Notes: generated by a model from the letters alone, not told the origin. 47,265 nucleotides of DNA from an uncultured Prevotellaceae bacterium (GCA_902761905.1 CACWMK010000015.1:1-47265); one strand, 5' to 3'. Positions 13,765-23,030 are shown, counted from the stretch's first letter. Numbers and translations are program-made.

Positions 13765-16674
13765 TTATTGTTCACTTTTTCTAATTAACTTGCCTGGCCA
13801 GTCAGCAAACAGGAACAGGGCTACGATGACACACATAAACAACATCACACACATATTAAACCAGAGGGTCTTAATGTGCCATGAGCCAACAATCTTCTCG
13901 CTACTGTAGAATGGTGCACGACCGATGCGGCTCTGTGGAGTAAGGAATATGATACTGGTGCGAGGCACGATGACATGATTCACAACGTCGAGCATTCGAG
14001 CATTGTCGGCACCAATAACAAATTCCTCCAGACGTATGTTATAGTTGTTACGCTTCAGGTCAAGCATAGCATCCTTACCTTGTTCGCGAATCATACTTGC
14101 CATCTTAGCATCGGCAGCCAGCGTAGCTTTGTTACTCCTCTTCGAGAGTATCTCTTCGCTCTTACCTAAGTAGTCCTTCAGAGAGTTATATGAGAAGTCA
14201 CCATTATAGGCTTCCATTCCGCATACTTGTGTCAGGTGAGGAAGGTTGGTCTTAATAATCTCAAGATGGTCTGGATTAACCTCCTTGCCATGTGTCGCCT
14301 CATCGTTCATTGTCTCCAGCTGTGACTGCAGTTCGTAGAGATAACCTAGGTTATAGAACTGAGTTTCATACTTCTCCTTATGAATATCAAAGAAAGGCTT
14401 CTCGTAGCTGTTATCTGTATAAGATGTGACAGCAAGTGCCTCGTAGGCCCAGCGAGATGGTATGATATCGCCAATAACGGGTACATTTCCCGTGGTGCTC
14501 TTAGGCGTCAAGTCTGAGAAACTAACCACAAGACCGCAAAGCAATATCTGTGGAATGAGCAATAGAGGGATACTGATGTAGATTGCTACCACCGAACTGA
14601 GGCATTGCGAGAGAAGCAATCCTACAAGGTTTGAGAGCAGCGATGTAACAAAAAGAACAATCCACCAGGTCCAGAACAGACCTTGCAGTCCCATAATATA
14701 GTTACCTATTGTGATGAACAAGAGTGTCTGTAGCAGTGACACACCTGCCATATAAACTATCTTAGACCATATATAACTGCTATGTGAGAGACTGAGGAAC
14801 TTTTCACGCTTAAGGAGTGAACGGTCCTTGATGATCTCCTCGGCACTACCACTCATACCAATGAATGTGGCCACGATTACCGACATGAAGAAATAGCTGA
14901 CAAGGTTCTTGTTTTCCATTACGCTGTAACCCTCGGGAGGAGCAAAACGAGTAAGCAAGCCGCAGACGACAGCAAGCAGAGGCGCCTCGAGCAGAGTTAT
15001 ACAGAGGTACTGCAAGTTGGTAATCTTTGTATTGAAATTGCGGCGCAGGAAGATAAGGAACTGCTTGAAAGCATTGGGTTTCTTCTGGTCTGAAGGTGGC
15101 ACTGCACTTACATTCACCTTGTCAAGCTGCTTCCTGTTCTTCAGATAAAGCTCGTGCCACTCCTGAGGTGTCATCTTTCGCTCGTCTGATATTTCTCCAC
15201 TGCTATTAAGAGCTTTCTCATCGATAATATTCAATACTATCTCTGGGTTAACGTTTCCACACGTCGGACAGGTACTGGTTGCGGCATCTACGTAGTTTGC
15301 AGCGGTCTTGAAATAAGTAATCGCATCGATAGGATTACCATCGAAGACAGGGTAACCACCTTTATCCAGAAGCCACAAACGGTCGAAAAGCTTATATACA
15401 TCACTCGAAGGCTGGTGGATATTCACCACAATGAGTTTACCTTTATAAGTCTGCTCCTTAAGCAGATTAATAACTTTCTCAGTATCTGTAGATGACAATC
15501 CAGAAGTGGGCTCATCAAGGAAAAGCACAGATGGCTCACGGATAAGCTCCAGAGCGATATTCAAACGTTTGCGCTGTCCGCCAGAGATATATTTATTGAT
15601 AGCAGAGCCTACCTTAAGGTCTTTGGCTGCATCAAGGCCAAGATCCTTAAGGGTCTTCATCACACGACTGTCAATTTCGGCGTCACTCATACCCTCAAAA
15701 CACAACTTGGCTGTAAACCAAAGGTTCTGATACACCGTCAGCTCCTCTATCAGCAGATCGTCCTGGGGTACATAACCTATCAAATCCTTAACTCTTGGTT
15801 CAGAGATACTATGACCATTGATAGTGATACTGCCCTCCTGAGGGATTAATGTTCCGTTGAGGAGTGAGAGCAATGTAGATTTTCCTGTACCTGAACCACC
15901 CATGATGGCTAACAGTTCACCATGGTGCAAAGTAAAACTCAGGTTGTGTAATCCATTATCGCTATTGGGGAATCGGAAATTGATATCACGACCACAAAAC
16001 TCTATACGATGTATGTTTTCGAGAGCCTTTCCATCGCGAGCTGCATATTTGTCTACTATCGTAGAGAAATAGATGGGGTTGCCCTTCTTTCCTTTGATTA
16101 CACTGCTTTGCAACCATACCATGAATGCGCCTGGAAGTACGGGCACATCGTTGAGCAATACAGTATCGCTACCCTTATAGGTAAAGATAAGCAATCCCAA
16201 TGACGGACAGGCGAGAGTCTTAAGTACACCATCCGTACCTTCTAGCTTATGTACCATCACGCGGCGATTCTCCTTATTCTCCACGAAATCAGAGAAATCC
16301 TGATAGAGTTCGTCGGAGATATTGAAAATCTTAGCCATGGTTTTGAACATACCAATGGCCTGGAGCAGCACACCGTCGTCAGAGCAGAACTCCATCAAAC
16401 GCAACAATAGCAATGCCTTATCTTTGGGAGTAATCTTTCCATGAAGATTAGAGCAAATGGCACTAACCGTTTCATTTGTATCCAGATTATCACTCAATTC
16501 ATAAACTCCACGCAAATCTGAGTACAAATTGAGATAGTGCTCAATGTTTCTGATACCAAAATGTCTACGCAGATAATTGGCAAGTATGGTTTTAGCCCAT
16601 ACTTCGTCTACTTTTTCTTCTTTGCCAAATAAAGCAAACAAGCTCAGGAAACTAGATATAATGATATCTGTCAT
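13765..16674 (-). CDS. ABCG-like half transporter with TerB-like N-terminal domain
   Basis: 969 residues. Residues about 1-130 are helical and resemble TerB (ALLLLRLMEFCSDDGVLLQA). The ATPase follows, with Walker A GGSGTGKS (259-266), signature SGGQRKR (364-370) and Walker B VLFLDEP (383-389). A CPTCGN pair (469-473) sits after the ATPase and may bind a metal. Membrane helices lie between about 545 and 715 and near 937-957. A large extracytoplasmic insert (about 730-930) separates the last two. The order ATPase-then-permease is that of ABCG/White exporters, which act as dimers. The substrate is unknown. A -7-like box lies upstream. Confidence 0.85.
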   Translation of the reverse strand: MTDIIISSFLSLFALFGKEEKVDEVWAKTILANYLRRHFGIRNIEHYLNLYSDLRGVYELSDNLDTNETVSAICSNLHGKITPKDKALLLLRLMEFCSDDGVLLQAIGMFKTMAKIFNISDELYQDFSDFVENKENRRVMVHKLEGTDGVLKTLACPSLGLLIFTYKGSDTVLLNDVPVLPGAFMVWLQSSVIKGKKGNPIYFSTIVDKYAARDGKALENIHRIEFCGRDINFRFPNSDNGLHNLSFTLHHGELLAIMGGSGTGKSTLLSLLNGTLIPQEGSITINGHSISEPRVKDLIGYVPQDDLLIEELTVYQNLWFTAKLCFEGMSDAEIDSRVMKTLKDLGLDAAKDLKVGSAINKYISGGQRKRLNIALELIREPSVLFLDEPTSGLSSTDTEKVINLLKEQTYKGKLIVVNIHQPSSDVYKLFDRLWLLDKGGYPVFDGNPIDAITYFKTAANYVDAATSTCPTCGNVNPEIVLNIIDEKALNSSGEISDERKMTPQEWHELYLKNRKQLDKVNVSAVPPSDQKKPNAFKQFLIFLRRNFNTKITNLQYLCITLLEAPLLAVVCGLLTRFAPPEGYSVMENKNLVSYFFMSVIVATFIGMSGSAEEIIKDRSLLKREKFLSLSHSSYIWSKIVYMAGVSLLQTLLFITIGNYIMGLQGLFWTWWIVLFVTSLLSNLVGLLLSQCLSSVVAIYISIPLLLIPQILLCGLVVSFSDLTPKSTTGNVPVIGDIIPSRWAYEALAVTSYTDNSYEKPFFDIHKEKYETQFYNLGYLYELQSQLETMNDEATHGKEVNPDHLEIIKTNLPHLTQVCGMEAYNGDFSYNSLKDYLGKSEEILSKRSNKATLAADAKMASMIREQGKDAMLDLKRNNYNIRLEEFVIGADNARMLDVVNHVIVPRTSIIFLTPQSRIGRAPFYSSEKIVGSWHIKTLWFNMCVMLFMCVIVALFLFADWPGKLIRKSEQ

Positions 16675-16718
16675 TTTCTCTTGAATAGCAATTTTATAGT
16701 TATAACTTAAATTGGTTG

Positions 16719-16726
16719 CAAATATA
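16719..16726 (-). promoter_or_regulatory. Possible -7 box of the ABCG-like transporter operon
   Basis: TATATTTG on the - strand, 44 bases before the ATG at 16674. No matching TTTG is seen at the right distance upstream, so this is a weaker call. The rest of the 137-base gap is AT-rich and holds nothing else recognisable. Confidence 0.45.
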
Positions 16727-16811
16727 GAAAAAAAATAAGACTAGGGACTTGTTCTATTAGTTAAAAAGAATTAAAGTCCCCTATTTGTGTAACAAATAAC
16801 GCAATCTTATT

Positions 16812-17279
16812 TTATTTTCTGCCAAAATCGGCAGGAACTTCCCCCCACTGCTTGGTTTCCCACTTGATTATGGGATTACGATATTGGTGGGTTTTCAACC
16901 AGTTCTCAGCTCGAGCTATTATCTGAAACAATGGTTCTGTTTTTGGAGTGCGCTCAAGCGCAGTTTTGCACTTGCCCTTAGAAACCCAAAGGATGGCATT
17001 GTATGAATCTGAATAAATGGTCTTATTGTGCAATCCCTTCTGCCAGCAAAGCGCCAAGGCGTGCACGATTGCCAGAAATTCGCCGATGTTATTGGTGCCA
17101 TGCACAGGGCCGAAGTGGAAAACCTGATATCCCGTCTGCAAATCGATGGCCTGATACTCCATCGGGCCAGGATTGCCCGAACAGGCAGCATCCACAGCCC
17201 AAGCGTCAGCCCGTACCTCCATAGGTAATGGAAGTACGGTATCATGGCGATTTGTAGGGGGATTGACGAGTTTTGTCAT
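16812..17279 (-). CDS. rnhA: Ribonuclease HI-family protein
   Basis: 155 residues. The RNase H acidic residues can be placed at Asp30 (AVDAACSGNPGP), Glu67 (NIGEFLAIVHAL), Asp91 (IYSDSYNAI) and Asp151 (VPADFGRK). Those are the four positions that bind the two catalytic metal ions cleaving RNA in RNA-DNA hybrids. A 20-residue N-terminal lead precedes the fold. The start lies 2 bases after the argS stop, so it is translated from the argS message. Confidence 0.92.
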   Translation of the reverse strand: MTKLVNPPTNRHDTVLPLPMEVRADAWAVDAACSGNPGPMEYQAIDLQTGYQVFHFGPVHGTNNIGEFLAIVHALALCWQKGLHNKTIYSDSYNAILWVSKGKCKTALERTPKTEPLFQIIARAENWLKTHQYRNPIIKWETKQWGEVPADFGRK

Positions 17280-17281
17280 TA

Positions 17282-19066
17282 TTACATACGCTCAGGTACC
17301 TCGATACCCAGCAGACTCATACCATTCTTAATAATCTTAGCAACGTTCTTAGCCAACATCAAGCGCACAGCCTTCTTCTGCTCATCTGGCTCGTTAAGAA
17401 TGCTGTAATCATGGTAGAACTGATTGAACACCTTGGTGAGTTCATAACAGTAGTTGGCGATACCGCTTGGTGAGTAGTCCTTGCCAGCCTGCTCAACAGC
17501 TGCTCCAAACTCGTTCATCTTCTGAACCAGTTCCACCTCCTTCTCTGCCAGTTCTACCTGGGCATTTGCAGGCTTCAAGCCCTCAGCCTCGGCCTTGCGC
17601 AGAATTGAGCGGATACGAGCATAAGTATACTGGATGAAAGGACCTGTATTACCGTTGAAATCGATACTTTCTTCCGGATTGAACAGCATATTCTTGCGAG
17701 CATCAACCTTAAGAATGAAGTACTTCAGGGCACCCATACCTACCACACGGGCTACCTCGCGGCGCTCTGCCTCAGTCATATCATCAAATTTGCCCAATTC
17801 CATCGAGGTTTTGTAGGCATCTTCAACCATCAGAGCCATCAGATCGTCGGCATCAACCACCGTACCCTCACGACTCTTCATCTTGCCGTTTGGCAGCTCT
17901 ACCATTCCGTAAGAGAAGTGTGTAAGCTCCTTGCCCCACTTGAATCCAAGACGATCAAGCAAGATTGAGAGCACCTGGAAGTGATAGTTCTGCTCGTTAC
18001 CTACCACATATATCATCTTGTCGATAGGATAATCCTTGAAACGCATCTCGGCAGTACCGATGTCCTGAGTCATATATACACTGGTTCCATCACTACGCAA
18101 CAGCAGCTTCTGGTCGAGGCCCTCGTTTGTTAGGTCGGCCCATACAGAGTTGTCCTCATGGCGCTCGAAGAGTCCTTTTGCAAGTCCCTCTTCTACCTTG
18201 GCCTTACCCTTAAGATATGTCTGGCTCTCATAGTAGATCTTATCGAACGATACGCCCATCTTCTTATATGTCTCATCGAATCCGGCGTATACCCAGTTGT
18301 TCATCTTTTCCCACAAAGCACGAACTTCAGGATCGTTCTGTTCCCACTTAACCAGCATCTCGTGAGCTTCCTTAATCAGTGGAGCCTCCTGCTTGGCCTT
18401 CTCCTCGTCCATACCCTGAGCTACCAACTCCTTAATCTCCTCACGATAGTGCTTATCGAAGGCTACGTAGTAGTCGCCAATCAGGTGATCGCCCTTCTTT
18501 CCGCTGGTTTCGGGTGTCTCGCCATTGCCGTACTTAAGCCACGCAAGCATAGACTTACAGATATGGATACCACGGTCGTTTACGATGTTGGTCTTCACCA
18601 CCTTGTTGCCATTGGCCTCCATAATCTGTGCCAAGCTCCAACCTAGCAGGTTGTTGCGCACATGACCCAGATGCAGAGGTTTGTTGGTATTGGGCGAAGA
18701 ATATTCTATCATCACGAGCGGGCTCTCATCGGTAGCCTGCTTCATGCCGAAGTGCTCATCCTTATCGATGGCATCGAGCAACTGCAACCAAGCACCGTCG
18801 CCTACGCTCAGGTTCAAAAATCCTTTTACTACATTAAATTTCTCTACAGCGGCACAGTTGGCTGCAAGATATTCGCCAATCTCCTGTGCAGTCTGCTCAG
18901 GACTCTTTTTAGCAGCCTTCACAAATGGGAAAACCACCAGAGTCAAGTTACCCTCAAACTCACTTCTTGTCTTCTGCAACTGCAACATCTTCTCTGTGGC
19001 ATCCATACCATAGAGGGCCTTCACAGCCTCGCCTGCAGCCTTGCTGATTAATGCTTCAATATTCAT
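17282..19066 (-). CDS. argS: Arginyl-tRNA synthetase
   Basis: 594 residues, a normal length. It charges tRNA-Arg in the cytoplasm. The class I motifs are present: HIGH as HLGHVRN after SSPNTNKP, and a KMSKS-like KMKSREGT. The N-terminal Add1 domain and the C-terminal DALR anticodon-binding domain (starting near YTYARIRSILRKAEAEG) are complete. It leads a two-gene operon with rnhA. Confidence 0.98.
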   Translation of the reverse strand: MNIEALISKAAGEAVKALYGMDATEKMLQLQKTRSEFEGNLTLVVFPFVKAAKKSPEQTAQEIGEYLAANCAAVEKFNVVKGFLNLSVGDGAWLQLLDAIDKDEHFGMKQATDESPLVMIEYSSPNTNKPLHLGHVRNNLLGWSLAQIMEANGNKVVKTNIVNDRGIHICKSMLAWLKYGNGETPETSGKKGDHLIGDYYVAFDKHYREEIKELVAQGMDEEKAKQEAPLIKEAHEMLVKWEQNDPEVRALWEKMNNWVYAGFDETYKKMGVSFDKIYYESQTYLKGKAKVEEGLAKGLFERHEDNSVWADLTNEGLDQKLLLRSDGTSVYMTQDIGTAEMRFKDYPIDKMIYVVGNEQNYHFQVLSILLDRLGFKWGKELTHFSYGMVELPNGKMKSREGTVVDADDLMALMVEDAYKTSMELGKFDDMTEAERREVARVVGMGALKYFILKVDARKNMLFNPEESIDFNGNTGPFIQYTYARIRSILRKAEAEGLKPANAQVELAEKEVELVQKMNEFGAAVEQAGKDYSPSGIANYCYELTKVFNQFYHDYSILNEPDEQKKAVRLMLAKNVAKIIKNGMSLLGIEVPERM

Positions 19067-19085
19067 ATCTTAAGAATTTTGGGTG

Positions 19086-19093
19086 CAAAGTTA
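19086..19093 (-). promoter_or_regulatory. Probable -7 box of argS-rnhA
   Basis: TAACTTTG on the - strand, 19 bases before the argS ATG. No clear TTTG lies 19-20 bases further upstream. Confidence 0.5.
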
Positions 19094-19133
19094 CGAAAAA
19101 AATAAGAATTATGAATTCTTTTTAGCGAAAAAA

Positions 19134-20078
19134 TCACTTCTTGCCCTTGTTGATTATATATATTCCTGCCGTTGTCATAGTAGCTGCTACAGCATATTTC
19201 CACTGGAACTCCTCACTAAGACACAGGCAAGAGGTTACAGCCCCCACTACAGGAATAAGCGAATTCCAGATGGCAATCTTACCTACAGGATTGCATGTAA
19301 GCAGCTTGTTGTAGAGTGTGAAACCTATGGTAGATATGCCTATCAACATCAGTAGATAGAATAGTCCAAGTATTGTCACATTAGGAAGCGTTCCCCCCAT
19401 CAGCAATCCTGGGATGACCAGCAATGCGCCACCAATACCAAGACTATAACCAGTGCCAACAAAAACATCTATCCGTTTGTTCACACCTCTCGTCATCAGC
19501 CCTGCAAAGGCTCCACACAGGGCGTTGAGAATGATCATTCCATCGCCTAAAAAGGTAAAAGCCCCGCTCTCTTCTCCACCGATATTCAGCGACAAGATAC
19601 CTCCAAAACCTAAAGTGCAACCTATGATTTTTCGCATTGTGAGTTTATCGCTCTTGAAGAAAATGCAGGCTAGGAGCACCAATGTAAACACACTAAGTGA
19701 GTTAAGGATTGCAGCTCTACTGCCCTGACTGTGCGACAATCCGATATAGAAAGCAGCATAATGCAGGGTGGTATTGAGCAGAGTGAACGCCAACAGAAAC
19801 AAGCTACAACCTAAAATATTGGTTTTTGCCTCATCTTTCAATTGAAACGAACGATGAGTGAATCGAGCTATAGTGAGAATAATCACACCAGAAATAAAAA
19901 AACGGATACCAGCAAACAGCATCTTGCTTCCTGTCATATCCGTAGTAATCTCAAACTCGGCAAATCCAAGTTTGATAAACGGATAAGCCCATCCCCATAG
20001 GAATGCAGCAGTAAATGCCATGAGTGCCGCCCATATCGGACGTTGAAAAACACTTTGTTGTGATATTCCTTTTTCCAT
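19134..20078 (-). CDS. EamA-family (DMT) transporter, first copy
   Basis: 314 residues with about ten hydrophobic segments in two EamA halves: the first starts near AALMAFTAAFLWGWAYPFIKLG (17-38) and the second near GDGMIILNALCGAFAGLMTRG (about 176). Members export or exchange small metabolites such as amino acids; the substrate cannot be read from the sequence. The leader immediately before the start codon forms a perfect 7-bp hairpin. It is divergent from bcp. Confidence 0.88.
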   Translation of the reverse strand: MEKGISQQSVFQRPIWAALMAFTAAFLWGWAYPFIKLGFAEFEITTDMTGSKMLFAGIRFFISGVIILTIARFTHRSFQLKDEAKTNILGCSLFLLAFTLLNTTLHYAAFYIGLSHSQGSRAAILNSLSVFTLVLLACIFFKSDKLTMRKIIGCTLGFGGILSLNIGGEESGAFTFLGDGMIILNALCGAFAGLMTRGVNKRIDVFVGTGYSLGIGGALLVIPGLLMGGTLPNVTILGLFYLLMLIGISTIGFTLYNKLLTCNPVGKIAIWNSLIPVVGAVTSCLCLSEEFQWKYAVAATMTTAGIYIINKGKK

Positions 20079-20098
20079 GCTGAAAATAATGTTTCAGC
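20079..20098 (-). promoter_or_regulatory. Leader hairpin touching the EamA start codon
   Basis: GCTGAAA (20079-20085) and TTTCAGC (20092-20098) pair perfectly around a 6-base loop. The - strand -7 box at 20102-20109 places the transcript start near 20096, so the hairpin would make up nearly the whole leader and could hide the ribosome site. Confidence 0.45.
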
Positions 20099-20101
20099 TT
20101 G

Positions 20102-20109
20102 CAAAGTTA
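20102..20109 (-). promoter_or_regulatory. Probable -7 box of the first EamA gene
   Basis: TAACTTTG on the - strand, 23 bases before the ATG at 20078. No TTTG is seen at the expected upstream distance. Confidence 0.45.
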
Positions 20110-20129
20110 CTATATTTTCTGCAATTTGG

Positions 20130-20161
20130 TTTGTGTTTTCCGAAAAAACATTGTATCTTTG
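20130..20161 (+). promoter_or_regulatory. Promoter of bcp
   Basis: TTTG (20130-20133), 20 bases, TATCTTTG (20154-20161), followed by a leader of about 25 nt to the ATG at 20194. Confidence 0.75.
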
Positions 20162-20193
20162 CAAGCAGATAATAACATATAGAACAAAAAACT

Positions 20194-20646
20194 ATGAAGA
20201 TTGGAGACAAAGCACCTGAAGTTTTAGGTAAAGACGAACAGGGACGTGACATACGTCTGAGTGACTATCGTGGACGTAAACTTGTGTTGTATTTCTATCC
20301 TAAGGACAACACTAGCGGATGTACTGCCGAGGCTTGCAGCCTGCGCGATGGCTATGATCAGTTGCAAGCCGAAGGCTACGAAGTGGTTGGTGTGAGCAAG
20401 GATTCGGCCTCATCGCACGTAAAGTTCAAGGAGAAGCACCAGTTGCCATTCCCACTGATTGCCGATGTCAATCGCGAACTGATGGAAGCTATGGGTGCTT
20501 GGGGCGAGAAGACAATGTATGGCAAAAAGACAATGGGCACCATCCGAACCACATTCATTATAAACGAGGAAGGAATAATAGAACAAATTCTGTCCGGCAA
20601 GCAGGTAAATACCAAGCAACATGCCGAACAGATACTTAAGAAATAA
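20194..20646 (+). CDS. bcp: Thioredoxin-dependent thiol peroxidase (Bcp/PrxQ)
   Basis: 150 residues, the standard length. It reduces hydrogen peroxide and organic hydroperoxides. The active site reads YPKDNTSGCTAEACSLRD, with Cys43 as the peroxidatic and Cys48 as the resolving cysteine, the two-Cys PrxQ arrangement. The conserved GTIRTTFIINEEG follows near the C-terminus. The gene is followed after 12 bases by the DUF3237 gene on the same strand, probably on one transcript. Confidence 0.96.
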   Translation: MKIGDKAPEVLGKDEQGRDIRLSDYRGRKLVLYFYPKDNTSGCTAEACSLRDGYDQLQAEGYEVVGVSKDSASSHVKFKEKHQLPFPLIADVNRELMEAMGAWGEKTMYGKKTMGTIRTTFIINEEGIIEQILSGKQVNTKQHAEQILKK

Positions 20647-20658
20647 ATTAATCGGATT

Positions 20659-21165
20659 ATGAAAAAACTATTCTTGATGGCCTTGCTGACAGGCTGGATG
20701 ATAACAGTCAGCGCACAAACCAACGTGCCCGAGGCACCACAACTGGAGTTTGCACTCCAACTCAAGGTTACACTGGGCGAGGCTTTCGGCATCGACAACA
20801 CTCAGCATGGCCGACGCACCGTGATTCCCATCACTGGCGGAATCTTTGAGGGGCCACAGATTAAGGGAACCATAATGAATGGTGGTGCCGACTATCAGCT
20901 TAATGCCGAAGGACGCACTGAACTCGAAGCCATCTATTGTATCAAGACGGATGACGGAATTTACATCCACGTTCGCAACCGTGGAATCATCGCCAACGGC
21001 AAGGATGCTGACGGAAAGCCAAGTTTCTACTTCCGTGCAGCACCGCAGTTTGAGGCTCCTGCCGATAGCAAATACGGTTGGCTTAACAACTCGCTGTTTG
21101 TTTGTGCACCTACGTTCTCGCCCGAATTTAAGGGTATTGTACTTAACGTTTGGCGTGTTAAGTAA
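20659..21165 (+). CDS. Exported DUF3237 protein
   Basis: 168 residues with a type I signal peptide (MKKLFLMALLTGWMITVSA, then QT). The body matches the DUF3237 beta-barrel pattern: PQLEFALQLKVTLGEAF, then GRRTVIPITGGIFEGPQIKG and NGGADYQL, then YCIKTDDGIYIHVRNRGI. The function of this family is not known. Its stop codon is 3 bases from the stop of the convergent second EamA gene, with no room for a terminator between. Confidence 0.85.
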   Translation: MKKLFLMALLTGWMITVSAQTNVPEAPQLEFALQLKVTLGEAFGIDNTQHGRRTVIPITGGIFEGPQIKGTIMNGGADYQLNAEGRTELEAIYCIKTDDGIYIHVRNRGIIANGKDADGKPSFYFRAAPQFEAPADSKYGWLNNSLFVCAPTFSPEFKGIVLNVWRVK

Positions 21166-21168
21166 GCG

Positions 21169-22089
21169 TTAACCCAAGAAGAAAAGACTAACACCCACCA
21201 CGGAGATAACTGCACCAGCTACGGCTCGCCAGGTTATCTTCTGGTGGAACAGCCAATACGAAGGCAGCAGTATTATAATAGGTGTCATCGCCATCAGTGT
21301 ACTGGCGATGCCAGCTGCTGTGTATTGTACTGCCATCAACGAGAAGCCTACACCAACAAACGGGCCAAACACTGTAGTGGCTGTGGCTACAGCAAGTCCC
21401 TTCTTATCATGCATAGCCTCACGCAGTGGATCTAACCCTTTACGGAAATACAACAACAGCGTAAATCCGATTATACCAGCCACACAGCGATAGAAGTTTG
21501 CACTGAATGGCACGAGCCAATCAGGCATATTGGCCGTTGCTTCATAGTGATCCATTCCTATCTTGCTGAGTACCAATCCGATACCCTGGCACATAGCAGC
21601 TCCGATAGCAAACAGCACACCATTGAGCGGCAACTTTAGTCCAACCTTGTGATGTTCACCTCGACCAAGCACTGAGATGCCGATACCCGCAAGGGTGATA
21701 AGCATCGCAAGGATACTCATGCCCGTCATCTGTTGACCAAGAGTTATCCAAGCCATCAGTGCCGCAGCTAGTGGGGCTAGCGTCATAAACAGCTGGCCAT
21801 AGCGCGAACCAATTATAATATAACACTGAAACAGGCAGAAATCGCCTATGACATATCCCACAACGCCTGATAGCAACATCCAACAAGCCGCCTCGGCCGA
21901 AGCACCAGGAGGCAAAGGATTGCCTGTAACAACCACAAACAGCACTAGCGAAAACACCAGCGCAAGGCCCATTCTCAGCACATTTAGCGTAAGATTACCC
22001 AGACGTTTGCTGCCAAATTCACTTAGCAGCGCGGTAGCAGTCCATGAAAATGCTACACCGATCGAAATCAATTCTCCTATGTAAGTCAT
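21169..22089 (-). CDS. EamA-family (DMT) transporter, second copy
   Basis: 306 residues in two EamA halves with about ten membrane helices (YIGELISIGVAFSWTATALLSEFG at the start, LNGVLFAIGAAMCQGIGLVLSK near the middle, GVGFSLMAVQYTAAGIASTLMAMTP in the second half). It is distant in sequence from the copy at 19134, so this is probably not a recent duplication. Substrate unknown. A -7-like box lies about 40 bases before the start. Confidence 0.88.
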   Translation of the reverse strand: MTYIGELISIGVAFSWTATALLSEFGSKRLGNLTLNVLRMGLALVFSLVLFVVVTGNPLPPGASAEAACWMLLSGVVGYVIGDFCLFQCYIIIGSRYGQLFMTLAPLAAALMAWITLGQQMTGMSILAMLITLAGIGISVLGRGEHHKVGLKLPLNGVLFAIGAAMCQGIGLVLSKIGMDHYEATANMPDWLVPFSANFYRCVAGIIGFTLLLYFRKGLDPLREAMHDKKGLAVATATTVFGPFVGVGFSLMAVQYTAAGIASTLMAMTPIIILLPSYWLFHQKITWRAVAGAVISVVGVSLFFLG

Positions 22090-22126
22090 TGCTTAGTATT
22101 GACACTTCATTTTTTCAAATCGGCTG

Positions 22127-22134
22127 CAAAATTA
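22127..22134 (-). promoter_or_regulatory. Possible -7 box of the second EamA gene
   Basis: TAATTTTG on the - strand, 37 bases before the ATG at 22089; no upstream TTTG at the right distance. Confidence 0.4.
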
Positions 22135-22193
22135 TACAAAATTCAGTTAAATCCGTCATTATCCATCAAAGAAATCTATTTAATTCAAGTTAT

Positions 22194-23030
22194 TTAAGAA
22201 ATGGCCTTATCCACACTTCCTGCTTCTAATAGCCGCTGACGGGCTTCATCGTATGATATTCCCAAAGATTCCTGAATCATTCGTGTGCCACGATCGATTA
22301 GCTTCTCGTTGGTAAGCTGCATCTTTACCATACGATTACCCTTTACACGTCCCATCCTTATCATCAACGCTGTACTTATCATGTTCAGCACCATTTTCTG
22401 CGCAGTACCGCTCTTCATACGACTAGAGCCTGTAACAAATTCGGGACCTACGATAGTTTCTATAGGATATTCGGCTTCTGAGGCTAGCGGCGTGTGGGGA
22501 TTACTGGATATACAGCCAGTAAGCAGTCCGTTTGCCCTGGCGTGCTTTATCGCTCCTATCACATAAGGCGTAGTACCTGAAGCAGCTATACCAATAACAC
22601 AATCCAAAGGTGACGGATGATAAGCCTCCAGGTCAAGCCAACCTTGCTTCTCATCATCCTCTGCACGCTCTACAGCACGACGCAAAGCCTCATCACCACC
22701 AGCAATTATGCCTATCACCCAGTCGGGCGACACGCCAAACGTTGGCGGCAGTTCGCTGGCATCCAGCACCCCTAGTCGGCCACTGGTTCCTGCACCCACA
22801 TAGAATAGGCGCCCACCTTGTTTCATTCTTGATTCGATGGCACATACCAATGGTTCTATCTGAGGAATGGCACGCCCCACAGCCTCAGCCACAAGCATAT
22901 CCTCGCGGTTGATATTTTTCAGCACTTCGCTTACGTCCATCTTCTCCAGATGGTCGTAATGCGAAGGCTTCTCTGTTATCTTATCCTCTGTTTTCAATCC
23001 TCTTCCTTTGGCAGTTCGTTCTTTGTCCAC
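22194..23030 (-). CDS. murQ: N-acetylmuramic acid 6-phosphate etherase
   Basis: 278 residues with the SIS sugar-phosphate fold. It splits the lactyl ether of MurNAc 6-phosphate to give GlcNAc 6-phosphate and lactate in cell-wall recycling. Family motifs YVGAGTSGRLGVLDASELPPTFG, GIAASGTTPYVIGA and SSRMKSGTAQKMVLN are present. The ATG at 23030 overlaps the previous gene by 37 bases. A TTG at 22997, overlapping the previous stop as TTGA, gives MKTEDKITEKPSHYDHLEKM, which fits the family N-terminus better and follows a purine-rich AGGAAGAGGA. Either start is possible. No MurNAc kinase or transporter gene lies beside it. Confidence 0.94.
   Translation of the reverse strand: MDKERTAKGRGLKTEDKITEKPSHYDHLEKMDVSEVLKNINREDMLVAEAVGRAIPQIEPLVCAIESRMKQGGRLFYVGAGTSGRLGVLDASELPPTFGVSPDWVIGIIAGGDEALRRAVERAEDDEKQGWLDLEAYHPSPLDCVIGIAASGTTPYVIGAIKHARANGLLTGCISSNPHTPLASEAEYPIETIVGPEFVTGSSRMKSGTAQKMVLNMISTALMIRMGRVKGNRMVKMQLTNEKLIDRGTRMIQESLGISYDEARQRLLEAGSVDKAIS

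Noticed and set aside
18158-19051. Long + strand open frames opposite argS
   Set aside because: They are fully inside argS, lack any recognisable domain and have no start signals.
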